A DNA stretch of 64,000 nucleotides, taken from contig NZ_WKJH01000030.1 in NCBI RefSeq assembly GCF_009674825.1, forward strand, positions 62,001 to 126,000, in the 5' to 3' direction. The notes beneath the pieces were generated by a model. The model made no database searches. It was not told where the DNA came from and saw nothing but the letters and a program-made list of their open reading frames with translations. Each line of letters opens with the position of its first letter. The first letter of the stretch is position 1. Shown piece after piece: positions 17,040-27,100 of this stretch. Position numbers and translations under genes: made by a program. This DNA comes from Maribacter luteus. GTDB lineage: Bacteria > Bacteroidota > Bacteroidia > Flavobacteriales > Flavobacteriaceae.

Positions 17040-19793
17040 CTAATTTGCATTCACATTTGCAGCCACTACAGCCGAAATTGAACCGGATATACTAATATCT
17101 AAACTATAAGTATAAGTACCTGATGAATAAAAAACAGTAGTATCAGTACCATTAACCCCTGCTGTATTTGTAGATGCTGTATAATCATCACTATCCACAT
17201 AGAATGTTGCATATGCAGTAGCTCCCAAACCAGTAATTAACCTAGCTGTTAAGGTAAAAGTCCTTGGTATTCCTGTTATGGTTAATTGCCCTGTAATAGA
17301 ATCACTATTGGATCCACCAGTATTATTAACAGCAGATCCGTTATCAAAAATCACAAAATCCCTTGGATTTGCTGAAAAGGTATATGTATCCGTTAGAGCA
17401 CCATCACTGACAACTAGAGATACGTTATATATTCCAGCACTAGAGTATGTATGACTAGGGTTAGAAGCATTTGAAATATTTCCATCCCCAAAATCCCAAG
17501 AATACGTCAATATATCATCATCAGGATCTGTTGAACCATTGCCTATAAAATCAATTATATATTGTGAAGTCCCTGTTCTTTGAGAAGAGGAAACTATTGC
17601 CGTTGGTGCCTGATTCGCTGGGCTAATCCCTATTATAGTAATCGTTACCGTTGCCGTATCAAAGCCGCCATTACCATCGGAAATTTGATATGTTACAGCT
17701 GTCTCTGTTGTCTCCCCTTCATCTAGATAATCAAATTCCCCTAAAGTGGGTAAAAATTCTAAATTCCCATTAGGTAATACATACAGTTGTCCACCATTAT
17801 TACCACTAACCGTCTGACTTACCAAGGTCTCAGAACCGTTGACTTGACTTACAACGAGTGTATCACCATCCAAATCACTGTCCGCACCGTTCCCGTTATC
17901 TTCTAAAACATTACCATTTAGTGATCCGTTGACCGTCCAAGAAAATTCATCATCAATAGCGTTTGGCGCATTGTTCAGGACCGCATTAACGGTCACCGTT
18001 ATCGTTGCACTTACCACCGGGTTGTTCCCATCATCCACTAAATAAGTAATCACATCATTCCCTGTAAATCCATTGTTCGGAGTGTAACTGATTACCGTTC
18101 CGGATATGGTAGCCGTTCCATTGGCCGGACTGCCTGTCTGAATGCTCACGGTCAAGGGGTCGTTCTCTGGGTCGCTGATCTCACTGGCTACATTTATTGA
18201 ATTATTCGTTGAATTCCCTTCTACCATGACCGTGAAGTTGTTCGCTGTCGGTGCTTCGTTCACTACCGCATTGACCATAACCGTTATCGTTGCACTAACC
18301 GCCGGATTGTTCCCATCATCTACCAAATAGGTGATCACGTCATTACCGGTATATCCATTGTTCGGGGTGTAACTGATAACGGTACCTGTTATGCTCGCGG
18401 TTCCATTGGCCGGACTGCCATCTGCAATGGTTATGGTAAGCGGGTCGTTCTCCGCATCGGCGATATGGTCGTATACATCGATACTATTGTCTGTGGAATT
18501 CGACAATACCGAAACTGAAAAGTCCGTGGCCGTCGGTGGCTCGTTCGCTACGGCGTTCACCGTCACCGTACGTATCACCTCTGTTGCTGCATTCCCGTCC
18601 GAATCGGTTACGTTATAGGTCACTTGATAGCTTCCTGCCGTATTCGTGTCCACTGCCGAGGCATCGATAATGATATCCCCACTGATGTCAAGGTCCTCCA
18701 CATCCATGGCCGTGGCCCCTTCTTCCACATAGGTATCCCCAACGGTCAAGGTAATGTCCCCTCCAATAAGCGTGATCTCCGGATCCGTACTTGTTGCTTC
18801 CTCGATCACCGTTACCGTCCATTCCTGTACCTCCTCGTTCTCGGCCGTTACCGTATAAATGACCGGAACCGTGAAATCCTGTTGTGTAGCCATGTCAGGT
18901 GTTACCGTGGCACCTTCAGATACCGTCAATACCGTTGGTGCCGTGGTCAAGGTCGTTCCCATCGGAACAGTGACCGATACCGTATGGGCCTGATCATCGA
19001 TCAAGGACGTACCATTTTGTTCCGGTAACGTGAATGCTATGATGTCGTTCTCTCCCGAGGAAAGTTCCTCGACTACTTCCAGATTCACCGATGCGGTAAG
19101 TTCCTGACCGTTACTGTCTCTCAGATCGAAGGTCAAGGTCACCGCGCCAAGGGCATCCGGAACGAAACCGTATTGATAGGTGCCCGGGGTTATTCCCTCA
19201 TAACCATCTAGGCCTACCCCTGTACCGTCACTTTGGGTCAGTGCCCCGGAGCCAGTGGATATACTATAATTACGTTCATAAGTTGCATTACCCGTACCTT
19301 CATTGCCCAAAGTGACCGTGACGGTCGTTTGGTACCCAACCAAAAGTTCACTGTCCGAAATCGTGGCCGTCCAGGTAACGGGGACCTCGCTTAAGATATA
19401 GGTGAGTTCAAGCTCCTCGGTGAAACCATAGGTGTCAGTGGCCTGGACCCTTACCGTATGGGCCCCTACCGTGGAACCGATATAATTTAAGCTCTTCGAT
19501 AAGGGATCGAAAGGGCGGCGCTCCCCTTGGGGGACCTCTTCCCCGTTGGCGTCCTCGAAATGGCCTTCACCGCTCAATACCGTATACCTGTAATCATAGA
19601 TATAACCTTCGATAAGTTCCTCAGGGACAACCGTCAAAGTCGTGGCCAGGGGTTCGTTCACATACCCCTCACTCGTATAATTCTCCGAGAGATCGAACTC
19701 CACCTCCGTGACCAATCCAACCTGTTTGGTGCAGGCGATCAGGATAATCAGCATCAGAATGAAATATATCGGGGACCTTCGTTTCTTGTTCAT
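17040..19793 (-). CDS. Giant TraQ-like lipoprotein 3 with Ig-like/PKD domain array
   Basis: A 917-residue lipoprotein (lipobox LIAC, Cys21). Residues 22-235 hold two Ig-like units. The first (YDYRYTVLSGEG, FDPLSKSLNYIGS, VQATDTYGF) resembles the TraQ/DUF3872 domain of Bacteroidota conjugation systems. Then follow, roughly, a DUF5018-like domain (243-330), DUF5011 (333-412), two cadherin-like/Ig domains (416-606), a VCBS-like domain (607-728), a PKD domain with WDFGDG (729-808) and a C-terminal beta domain starting FDNGS (810-917) that is shared with lipoprotein 2. It is probably surface exposed and adhesive. No T9SS sorting domain is seen. It has its own promoter at 19812-19842. Long stretches are identical at DNA level to lipoprotein 2. 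Confidence 0.8.
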   Translation of the reverse strand: MNKKRRSPIYFILMLIILIACTKQVGLVTEVEFDLSENYTSEGYVNEPLATTLTVVPEELIEGYIYDYRYTVLSGEGHFEDANGEEVPQGERRPFDPLSKSLNYIGSTVGAHTVRVQATDTYGFTEELELTYILSEVPVTWTATISDSELLVGYQTTVTVTLGNEGTGNATYERNYSISTGSGALTQSDGTGVGLDGYEGITPGTYQYGFVPDALGAVTLTFDLRDSNGQELTASVNLEVVEELSSGENDIIAFTLPEQNGTSLIDDQAHTVSVTVPMGTTLTTAPTVLTVSEGATVTPDMATQQDFTVPVIYTVTAENEEVQEWTVTVIEEATSTDPEITLIGGDITLTVGDTYVEEGATAMDVEDLDISGDIIIDASAVDTNTAGSYQVTYNVTDSDGNAATEVIRTVTVNAVANEPPTATDFSVSVLSNSTDNSIDVYDHIADAENDPLTITIADGSPANGTASITGTVISYTPNNGYTGNDVITYLVDDGNNPAVSATITVMVNAVVNEAPTANNFTVMVEGNSTNNSINVASEISDPENDPLTVSIQTGSPANGTATISGTVISYTPNNGFTGNDVITYLVDDGNNPVVSATITVTVNAVLNNAPNAIDDEFSWTVNGSLNGNVLEDNGNGADSDLDGDTLVVSQVNGSETLVSQTVSGNNGGQLYVLPNGNLEFLPTLGEFDYLDEGETTETAVTYQISDGNGGFDTATVTITIIGISPANQAPTAIVSSSQRTGTSQYIIDFIGNGSTDPDDDILTYSWDFGDGNISNASNPSHTYSSAGIYNVSLVVSDGALTDTYTFSANPRDFVIFDNGSAVNNTGGSNSDSITGQLTITGIPRTFTLTARLITGLGATAYATFYVDSDDYTASTNTAGVNGTDTTVFYSSGTYTYSLDISISGSISAVVAANVNAN

Positions 19794-19811
19794 ATATTTT
19801 TATATCCTAAC

Positions 19812-19842
19812 CAAAATAATGACTGTCAACCTCTTATTCAAA
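19812..19842 (-). promoter_or_regulatory. Promoter of TraQ-like lipoprotein 3
   Basis: Read on the minus strand: TTTG (19842-19839), a 19-base spacer, then TTATTTTG (19819-19812), one mismatch from the Bacteroidota consensus TTTG-N19-TAnnTTTG. The ATG is 18 bases further on, giving a very short leader. The same elements with the same spacing precede lipoprotein 2. Confidence 0.6.
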
Positions 19843-19975
19843 TCTTTTCGGTATAACGCAACTTAATAATATTCTCTTATTCCTACCTTCTAAAAAAAAC
19901 CTAACTCTTCCTACCTAAACGTATTTTGTAAACCGAAAGAAAAATTAAAATTATATTATTTTTAAACCTAATTTT

Positions 19976-22900
19976 TTAATCCGGTATTATAGTTATAACA
20001 TAACCCTGAGCTGATCCTCCTGGTATAATGAGTTGAACAGTATAAGAATATGTTCCTGTAGGAATAAATGAGGTTCTCTCTGTTTCGGTAGTTCCAGCGG
20101 CTGCTTGTACATACCATGAATCAGAACCAATGGTTAAATGATATTCAGCAGGTTCGTAAAGATCATTCCCAGCAAACAGGGACAATTCAAATTGAATTGG
20201 ACCATTACTAACCGTTAATTCTCCAGAAATTGTTCGCAATGAAGAGCTCAAAGAAGTACCGTTATCAAAACTTGCTGATGGTAGTGGAGCGGAAACTTCA
20301 ATTTCGAATTCCATATAATCAGTTGCACTATCATCGTCAGTAACGGTCATTCTAGCCATATATGTTCCAGGTGTATCGTACACATGGCTAACTTCACTGG
20401 GATAAGTTGCATTTTCTGTTGACCCATCTCCAAAATCATAGAATACACCTTCAATTGTACCATCTTCATCTGTTGAATTTATATTTTTGAAACTAACAGT
20501 TAATGGGGCGCTTCCACTTAAAGGGGTAGCGACACCATCAGCTACTGGTGGTTGATTGACAGCACTTACCACCACATCTCTGGTTTTTTGAATCGCCATA
20601 TTTCCCGCAACATCACTGACATTATAGGTCACCGTATACGTGTCCGCTACACCTGTATTTACTATTCCACCAACAACCACACTCCCTGTTATGTTCCCAT
20701 CCACATTGTCCGTGGCCGAATATCCCGGCTCTATATATGTATCCCCCACCGTAAGGTTCACCGTTCCACCTACCAAAGTGATGACCGGTGGTGTCGTATC
20801 AGGGGCGGCACTTACCACCACACTCCTCGTTTTCTGAACTGCCGCATTCCCCGCTGCATCACTGACATTATAGGTCACCGTATAGGTGTCCGTCACACTG
20901 GTATTCGGAAGACCGGCCACAACTACACTACCTGTGATGTTCCCATCCACATTGTCCGTGGCCGAATATCCCGGCTCTACATATGTATCACCCACCGTAA
21001 GGTTCACCGTACCTCCTACCAAGGTGATAACAGGTAGTGTCGTATCAGGGGCGGAACTTACCACCACACTCCTTGTTTTCTGAAGTGCCATATTTCCCGC
21101 AGCATCACTCACATTATAGGTCACCGTATACGTGTCCGCTATACTGGTATTCGGAAGACCGGCCACAACTACACTACCTGTGATGTTCCCATCCAAATTG
21201 TCCGTGGCCGAATATCCCGGCTCTATATAAGATTCCCCAACAGTAAGGTTCACTGTCCCTCCTACCAAGGTGATCACTGGTGCTGTCGTATCAGGGGCAG
21301 CACTTACATTTACTGTCCTGGTTTTCTCTATTCCTATATTACCGGCTACATCACTGACATTATAGGTCACGGTATACGTGTCCGCCACACTGGTATTCGG
21401 AAGACCGGCCACAACTAAATTTCCTGTGATGTTCCCATCCACATTGTCAGTGGCCGAATAACCCGGATCTATATAAGATTCCCCCACCGTAAGGTTCACC
21501 GTTCCACCTACCAAGGTGATTACAGGTGGTGTCGTATCGGGGGCGGCACTTACCACCACACTCCTCGTTTTCTGAACTGCCGGATTCCCTGCTGAATCAC
21601 TGACATTATAGGTCACCGTATACGTGTCCGCTACACCTGTATTTACTATTCCACCAACAACTACACTCCCTGTGATGTTCCCATCCTCATTGTCAGTGGC
21701 CGAATAACCCGGCTCTACATATGTATCCCCTACCGTAAGGTTCACCGTTCCTCCTACCAAGGTGATTACAGGTGGTGTCGTATCGGGGGCGGCACTTACC
21801 ACCACACTCCTCGTTTTCTGAACTGCCGGATTCCCTGCTGCATCACTGACATTATAAGTCACGGTATACGTGTCCGCTACACTGGTATTCGGAAGACCGG
21901 CCACAACTACACTCCCTGTGATGTTCCCATCCTCATTGTCAGTGGCCGAATAACCCGGCTCTACATATGTAACCCCCACCGTAAGGTTCACCGTTCCCCC
22001 TACCAAGGTAATGACCGGTGGTGTCGTATCGGGGGCGGCACTTACCACCACACTCCTCGTTTTCTGAACTGCCGGATTCCCTGCTGAATCACTGACATTA
22101 TAGGTCACCGTATACGTGTCCGCTACACCTGTATTTACTATTCCACCAACAACCACACTCCCTGTTATGTTCCCATCCACATTGTCAGTGGCCGAATAAC
22201 CCGGCTCTACATATATATCCCCCACAGTAAGGTTCACCGTTCCGCCTACCAAGGTGATTACAGGTGGTGTCGTATCAGGGGCGGCACTTACGTTTACCGT
22301 ACGTATCACCTCCGTTGCTGCATTCCCGTCCGAATCGGTAACATTGTAGGTCACCTGATAGCTTCCCGACGTGGCCGTATCCACCGCTGAGGCATCGATA
22401 ACTATATCCCCACTGATATCTCCGTCCTCGGCATCCGTGGCAGTGGCACCTTCTTCTATATAAGTATCACCAACGGTCAAGGTCATATCGCCACCGATCA
22501 ACGTTATCTCAGGACTCGCATTATCACTTACCGTAACCGTTATCGTTGCATTTACAACTGGATTGTTTCCATCATCGACCAAATAGGTGATCACGTCATT
22601 ACCGGTATATCCATTGTTCGGGGTGTAACTGATTACCGTTCCCGATACGGTAGCCGCACCGTTGGCCGGACTGCCCGTCTGTAAATTTACGGTCAAAGGG
22701 TCGTTCTCCGCATCGGCGATATGGTCGTATACATCGATACTATTGTCTGTGGAATTCGTTACAACCGAAACTGAAAAATCCGTGGCTGTCGGTGGCTCGT
22801 TCGCTACGGCGTTCACCGTTACCGTACGTATCACCTCTGTTGCTGCATTCCCGTCCGAATCAGTCACATTGTAGGTCACCTGATAGCTTCCCGCCGTATT

Positions 22901-24049
22901 CGTATCAACCCCTGAGGCATCGATCACTATATCACCACTGATATCTCCGTCCTCGGCATCCGTGGCCGTGGCCCCTTCTTCCACATAGGTATCCCCAACG
23001 GTCAAGGTAATGTCCCCTCCAATAAGCGTAATCTCCGGATCCGCACTTGTTGCTTCCTCGATCACCGTTACCGTCCATTCCTGTCCGTCACCGTTCTCGG
23101 CAGTTACCGTATAAATGACCGGACTTGTGAAATCCTGTTGCGTACCCATGTCAGGTGTTACCGTGGCACCTTCAGATACCGTCAATACCGTTGGTGCCGT
23201 GGTCAAGGTCGTTCCCATCGGAACAGTGACCGATACCGTATGGGCCTGATCATCGATCAAGGACGTACCATTTTGTTCCGGTAACGTGAATGCTATGATG
23301 TCGTTCTCTCCCGAGGAAAGTTCCTCGACTACTTCCAGATTCACCGATGCGGTAAGTTCCTGACCGTTACTGTCCCTCAGATCGAAGGTCAAGGTCACCG
23401 CGCCAAGGGCATCCGGGACGAAACCGTATTGATAGGTGCCAGGGGTTATTGCCTCATAACCATCCAGGCCTACCCCTGTACCGTCACTCTGGGTCAGTGC
23501 CCCCGAGCCAGTTTCGATTTGATAGTTGCGCTCATAGGTCGCATTGCCCAAGCCCTCATTGCCCAAGGTGACCGTAATGGTCGTCTGGTCGCCCAACAAT
23601 AGTTCAGTATCCGCAATCGTGGCCGTCCAGGTAACGGGGACCTCGCTTAAAATATAGGTGAGTTCAAGCTCCTCGGTGAAACCATAGGTGTCAGTGGCCT
23701 GGACCCTTACCGTATGGGTCCCTACCGTGGAACCGATATAATCTAAGCTCTTCGATAAGGGATCGAAAGGGCGGCGCTCCCCTTGGGGGACCTCTTCCCC
23801 GTTGCCGTCCTCGAAATGGCCTTCCCCGTTCAACACCGTATACCGATAATCATAGATATAGCCCTCGATAAGCTCCTCGGGAACTATGGTCAACGTCGTG
23901 GCCAAGGGTTCGTTCACATTGCCGTTCTCCAGATGCTGTTCGGTCAATTTGAACTCCACCTCCGTGACCAATCCAACCTGCTTGGTGCAGGCGATCAGGA
24001 TAATCAGCATCAATATGAAATATATCGGGGACCTTCGTTTCTTGTTCAT
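19976..24049 (-). CDS. Giant TraQ-like lipoprotein 2 with seven tandem 82-residue repeats
   Basis: A 1357-residue lipoprotein with the same signal peptide as lipoprotein 3 (lipobox LIAC, Cys21) and the same TraQ-like plus Ig N-terminus (22-235). Approximate domains: DUF5018-like (243-330), DUF5011 (333-412), cadherin-like (416-508), DUF5011 (512-590), seven near-identical DUF5011/HYR-type repeats (592-1165), PKD with YDFGDGS (1166-1255), and the FDNGT C-terminal domain (1258-1357) shared with lipoprotein 3. Such arrays usually form rigid surface rods. The repeats should make the length variable between strains. Its own promoter is at 24069-24099. The coding DNA looks richer in G+C than the flanking genes. 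Confidence 0.82.
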   Translation of the reverse strand: MNKKRRSPIYFILMLIILIACTKQVGLVTEVEFKLTEQHLENGNVNEPLATTLTIVPEELIEGYIYDYRYTVLNGEGHFEDGNGEEVPQGERRPFDPLSKSLDYIGSTVGTHTVRVQATDTYGFTEELELTYILSEVPVTWTATIADTELLLGDQTTITVTLGNEGLGNATYERNYQIETGSGALTQSDGTGVGLDGYEAITPGTYQYGFVPDALGAVTLTFDLRDSNGQELTASVNLEVVEELSSGENDIIAFTLPEQNGTSLIDDQAHTVSVTVPMGTTLTTAPTVLTVSEGATVTPDMGTQQDFTSPVIYTVTAENGDGQEWTVTVIEEATSADPEITLIGGDITLTVGDTYVEEGATATDAEDGDISGDIVIDASGVDTNTAGSYQVTYNVTDSDGNAATEVIRTVTVNAVANEPPTATDFSVSVVTNSTDNSIDVYDHIADAENDPLTVNLQTGSPANGAATVSGTVISYTPNNGYTGNDVITYLVDDGNNPVVNATITVTVSDNASPEITLIGGDMTLTVGDTYIEEGATATDAEDGDISGDIVIDASAVDTATSGSYQVTYNVTDSDGNAATEVIRTVNVSAAPDTTPPVITLVGGTVNLTVGDIYVEPGYSATDNVDGNITGSVVVGGIVNTGVADTYTVTYNVSDSAGNPAVQKTRSVVVSAAPDTTPPVITLVGGTVNLTVGVTYVEPGYSATDNEDGNITGSVVVAGLPNTSVADTYTVTYNVSDAAGNPAVQKTRSVVVSAAPDTTPPVITLVGGTVNLTVGDTYVEPGYSATDNEDGNITGSVVVGGIVNTGVADTYTVTYNVSDSAGNPAVQKTRSVVVSAAPDTTPPVITLVGGTVNLTVGESYIDPGYSATDNVDGNITGNLVVAGLPNTSVADTYTVTYNVSDVAGNIGIEKTRTVNVSAAPDTTAPVITLVGGTVNLTVGESYIEPGYSATDNLDGNITGSVVVAGLPNTSIADTYTVTYNVSDAAGNMALQKTRSVVVSSAPDTTLPVITLVGGTVNLTVGDTYVEPGYSATDNVDGNITGSVVVAGLPNTSVTDTYTVTYNVSDAAGNAAVQKTRSVVVSAAPDTTPPVITLVGGTVNLTVGDTYIEPGYSATDNVDGNITGSVVVGGIVNTGVADTYTVTYNVSDVAGNMAIQKTRDVVVSAVNQPPVADGVATPLSGSAPLTVSFKNINSTDEDGTIEGVFYDFGDGSTENATYPSEVSHVYDTPGTYMARMTVTDDDSATDYMEFEIEVSAPLPSASFDNGTSLSSSLRTISGELTVSNGPIQFELSLFAGNDLYEPAEYHLTIGSDSWYVQAAAGTTETERTSFIPTGTYSYTVQLIIPGGSAQGYVITIIPD
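20555..22276 (-). repeat. Seven tandem 246-bp repeats inside lipoprotein 2
   Basis: Seven head-to-tail units of 246 bases (82 codons). Each starts DTTPPVITLVGGTVNLTVG (first residues vary slightly) and contains GYSATDN.DGNITG and ADTYTVTYNVSD. Two sub-types alternate at one spot: GGIVNTGV and AGLPNTSV. Units are close to identical at DNA level, so unequal crossing-over and assembly collapse are both likely. Confidence 0.93.
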
Positions 24050-24068
24050 GTATTTTATAAATCCTTGT

Positions 24069-24099
24069 CAAAATAATGACCGGCAATGAATTATTCAAA
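24069..24099 (-). promoter_or_regulatory. Promoter of TraQ-like lipoprotein 2
   Basis: On the minus strand: TTTG (24099-24096), exactly 19 bases, then TTATTTTG (24076-24069), with the ATG 19 bases downstream. The match to the promoter of lipoprotein 3 in sequence and spacing supports both. Confidence 0.6.
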
Positions 24100-24150
24100 T
24101 CTTTTCGTTGTATTCACTATAAATATCTCAAATCAAGTGCATGCGGTGGT

Positions 24151-27100
24151 TCAATATACAAGAGTTAAGGTTCTTGATTTTGATATACCGCTTATTCCTT
24201 CTGTTACGGTAAAAGTTACCGAAACTTCTGAATTAAGCAAAAGATCAGTAAAAGACCCTATAACAGCACCAGTAGCCATTGGTATTTCAATTCCTTCTCT
24301 AAAAGGGTTACCGTCTATATCTATGGTAGCTTTTCCTGTAGTCATTACCATGGTATAAGAACCTGTCGACAAAGCACTATTTGGTGATATATTAAAATAT
24401 ATATCAATAGGATTGGAATAACCATTTTCAGGTTGGGGTTCATAAGGGTTGGCTGAAAAACTAAAATCGGGAGCTAGTGGTTCTTCCAAAACTATTGGAA
24501 CGGTATCTGTCCCTGTGGCCCCAAGATTGTCGGTCACGGTCAAGACAATATTATAAGTACCTGATGCATTGAACGTATGTGAAACGGAAGAATCATCAGT
24601 ATTGTTTATTATGTTCCCTGCTGAACCGAAATCATCAAAATTCCATTCATAATCCACAATGCTACCATCATCAGTTGAACTGGACACAAAGAAATCCAAT
24701 GTTTTAGGGAAATCTCCACTAGGAATCAGTATTAGTTCATTAATTTCCACGGTGGGACTTTGGTTCGGTATCACATTTACATCGATTGTTGCCGTACTAG
24801 TACCTCCATTACCATCTGAAATCGTATAATCGAACCTGTCATTTCCAGTTGTCGCATTATAGAGAATGGTTTGTTGGCCAGGACCAATGGATGCCGTACC
24901 ATTTATTGGATTTTCGATAGCCGTTATCGTTAACAAATCACCGACATCAGCATCACTGTCATTATCCAATACATCCAAAGAATTGTTCGTCGTATTTTCA
25001 TATACCGTGTATACATCATACACTGCGGTCGGTTCTTGATTTCCTGAAGCTTCTACAACGACCATCACGGTAGCTGTACCTGATGCCAAATCGTCATCCG
25101 TAGCCGTTAATCGGAATTCATATTCACCCTCTTCCAAACCGGTCACCATAGTAGATGCTGATGAAGGGTCCGTTATCGTCGCTGTACCTCCGTATTCCTT
25201 CTCCCATAAATAGGATTGGATCGTTCCATCACTATCAGTGGCGCTGCCATTAAGGGTCACCGAATTCATCGGTAAGGTAATAACGATATCACTACCTGCA
25301 GATACTGTTGGTGCAGCATTTGAATCTTCGACTCCTGTTACAGTTACCGTTACAGTTGCCGCATCAAAGCCTCCATTCCCATCAGTAATCTGATATTGAA
25401 TATTGGTCAGCGCACTTTCCCCTTCATTCAGAGCATCATAATCCCCATTAGGATCAAAACTAAGATTTCCTCCGGCTGTCACCGTAAATTGACCACCAGT
25501 ACTTCCGTTAATGGTAACTCCTACGTTTAATGAACTACCATTGACCTGATCCACAACGATACTATCACCATCGGCATCCGAATCCACACCATTGCCATTA
25601 TCCAAAAAGACAGATCCATTCAGTGTACCATCTGCTGACACCATAAAGTCATCATCAACAGCAGTCGGTGCCTGATTAGCTGCTGTAACCGTGATTATAT
25701 TGGTTACCGTACCGCTAAGGGCAGGGGTACCATCATCAGTTACAGTTAACGTAACTGTATAGGTACCGGGTGCACTAAAAGTATGTGACACGGTTCTAGG
25801 AAAACCACCAGTGTTTCCTGAACTACCATCACCAAAATCCCAATTGGTCAATACGATAGAACCATCGGGGTCAGAAGAACCTGAATTATTGAATTCAACC
25901 GTAAGTGGTGCTGTACCACCAGTACTATTTGCAATAGACACAGCTGTCGGTGCTTCGTTCACTACAGCATTCACCGTCACCGTACGTAACACTTCCGTGG
26001 CCGGGTTCCCATCCGAATCGGTTACGTTATAGGTCACTTGATAGCTTCCCGCCGTATTCGTATCCACCGCTGAGGCATCGATAACGATATCCCCACTGAT
26101 GTCAAGGTCCTCGGCATCCATGGCCGTGGCCCCTTCTTCTATATAAGTATCCCCAACGGTCAAGGTCATATCGCCACCGATCAACGTTATCTCAGGACTC
26201 GCATTATCACTTACCGTTACCGTTATCGTTGCACTTACTGCCACATTGTTGCCATCATCGACCAAATAAGTGATCACGTCATTACCGGTATATCCATTGT
26301 TCGGGGTGTAACTGATCACCGTTCCCGATATGGTGGCCGTTCCATTGGCCGGACTGCCATCTGCAATGGTTATGGTAAGCGGGTCGTTCTCCGCATCGGC
26401 GATATGGTCGTATACATCGATACTATTGTCTGTGGAATTCGACAATACCGAAACTGAAAAATCCGTGGCCGTCGGTGGCTCGTTCGCTACGGCATTTACC
26501 GTTACCGTACGTATCACCTCTGTTGCTGCATTCCCGCCCGAATCGGTTATGTTATAGGTCACTTGATAGCTTCCTACCGTATTCGTATCAACCGCTGAGG
26601 CATCGATCACTATATCACCACTGATATCTCCGTCCTCGGCATCCGTGGCCGTGGCCCCTTCTTCCACATAGGTATCCCCAACGGTCAAGGTAATGTCCCC
26701 TCCAATAAGCGTAATCTCCGGATCCGCACTTGTTGCTTCCTCGATCACCGTTACCGTCCATTCCTGTCCGTCACCGTTCTCGGCAGTTACCGTATAAATG
26801 ACCGAACTTGTGAAATCCTGTTGTGTAGCCATGGCCGGGGTTACCGTGGCACCTTCAGACACCGTCAATACCGTTGGTGCCGTGGTCAAGGTCGTTCCCA
26901 TCGGAACAGTGACCGTTACCGTATGGGCCTGATCATCGATCAAGGACGTTGCGCTCTGATCGGGTATCGAAAAAGTAAGGATGTCGTTCTCTCCCGAAGA
27001 TAGTTCCTCGACTACTTCCAGATTGACAGATGCGGTAAGCTCCTGTCCGTTACTGTCCCTAAGGTCGAAGGTCAGGGTCACCGTACCGAGGACATCCGGG

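Noticed and set aside
20552-21037. Plus-strand open frames across the giant lipoprotein genes
   Set aside because: They are antisense frames of repetitive coding DNA, low in plausibility and without signals; the minus-strand genes explain the region.
20555-22276. Repeat array as a CRISPR
   Set aside because: Units are 246 bases, contiguous, without unique spacers, and fully coding within one frame.
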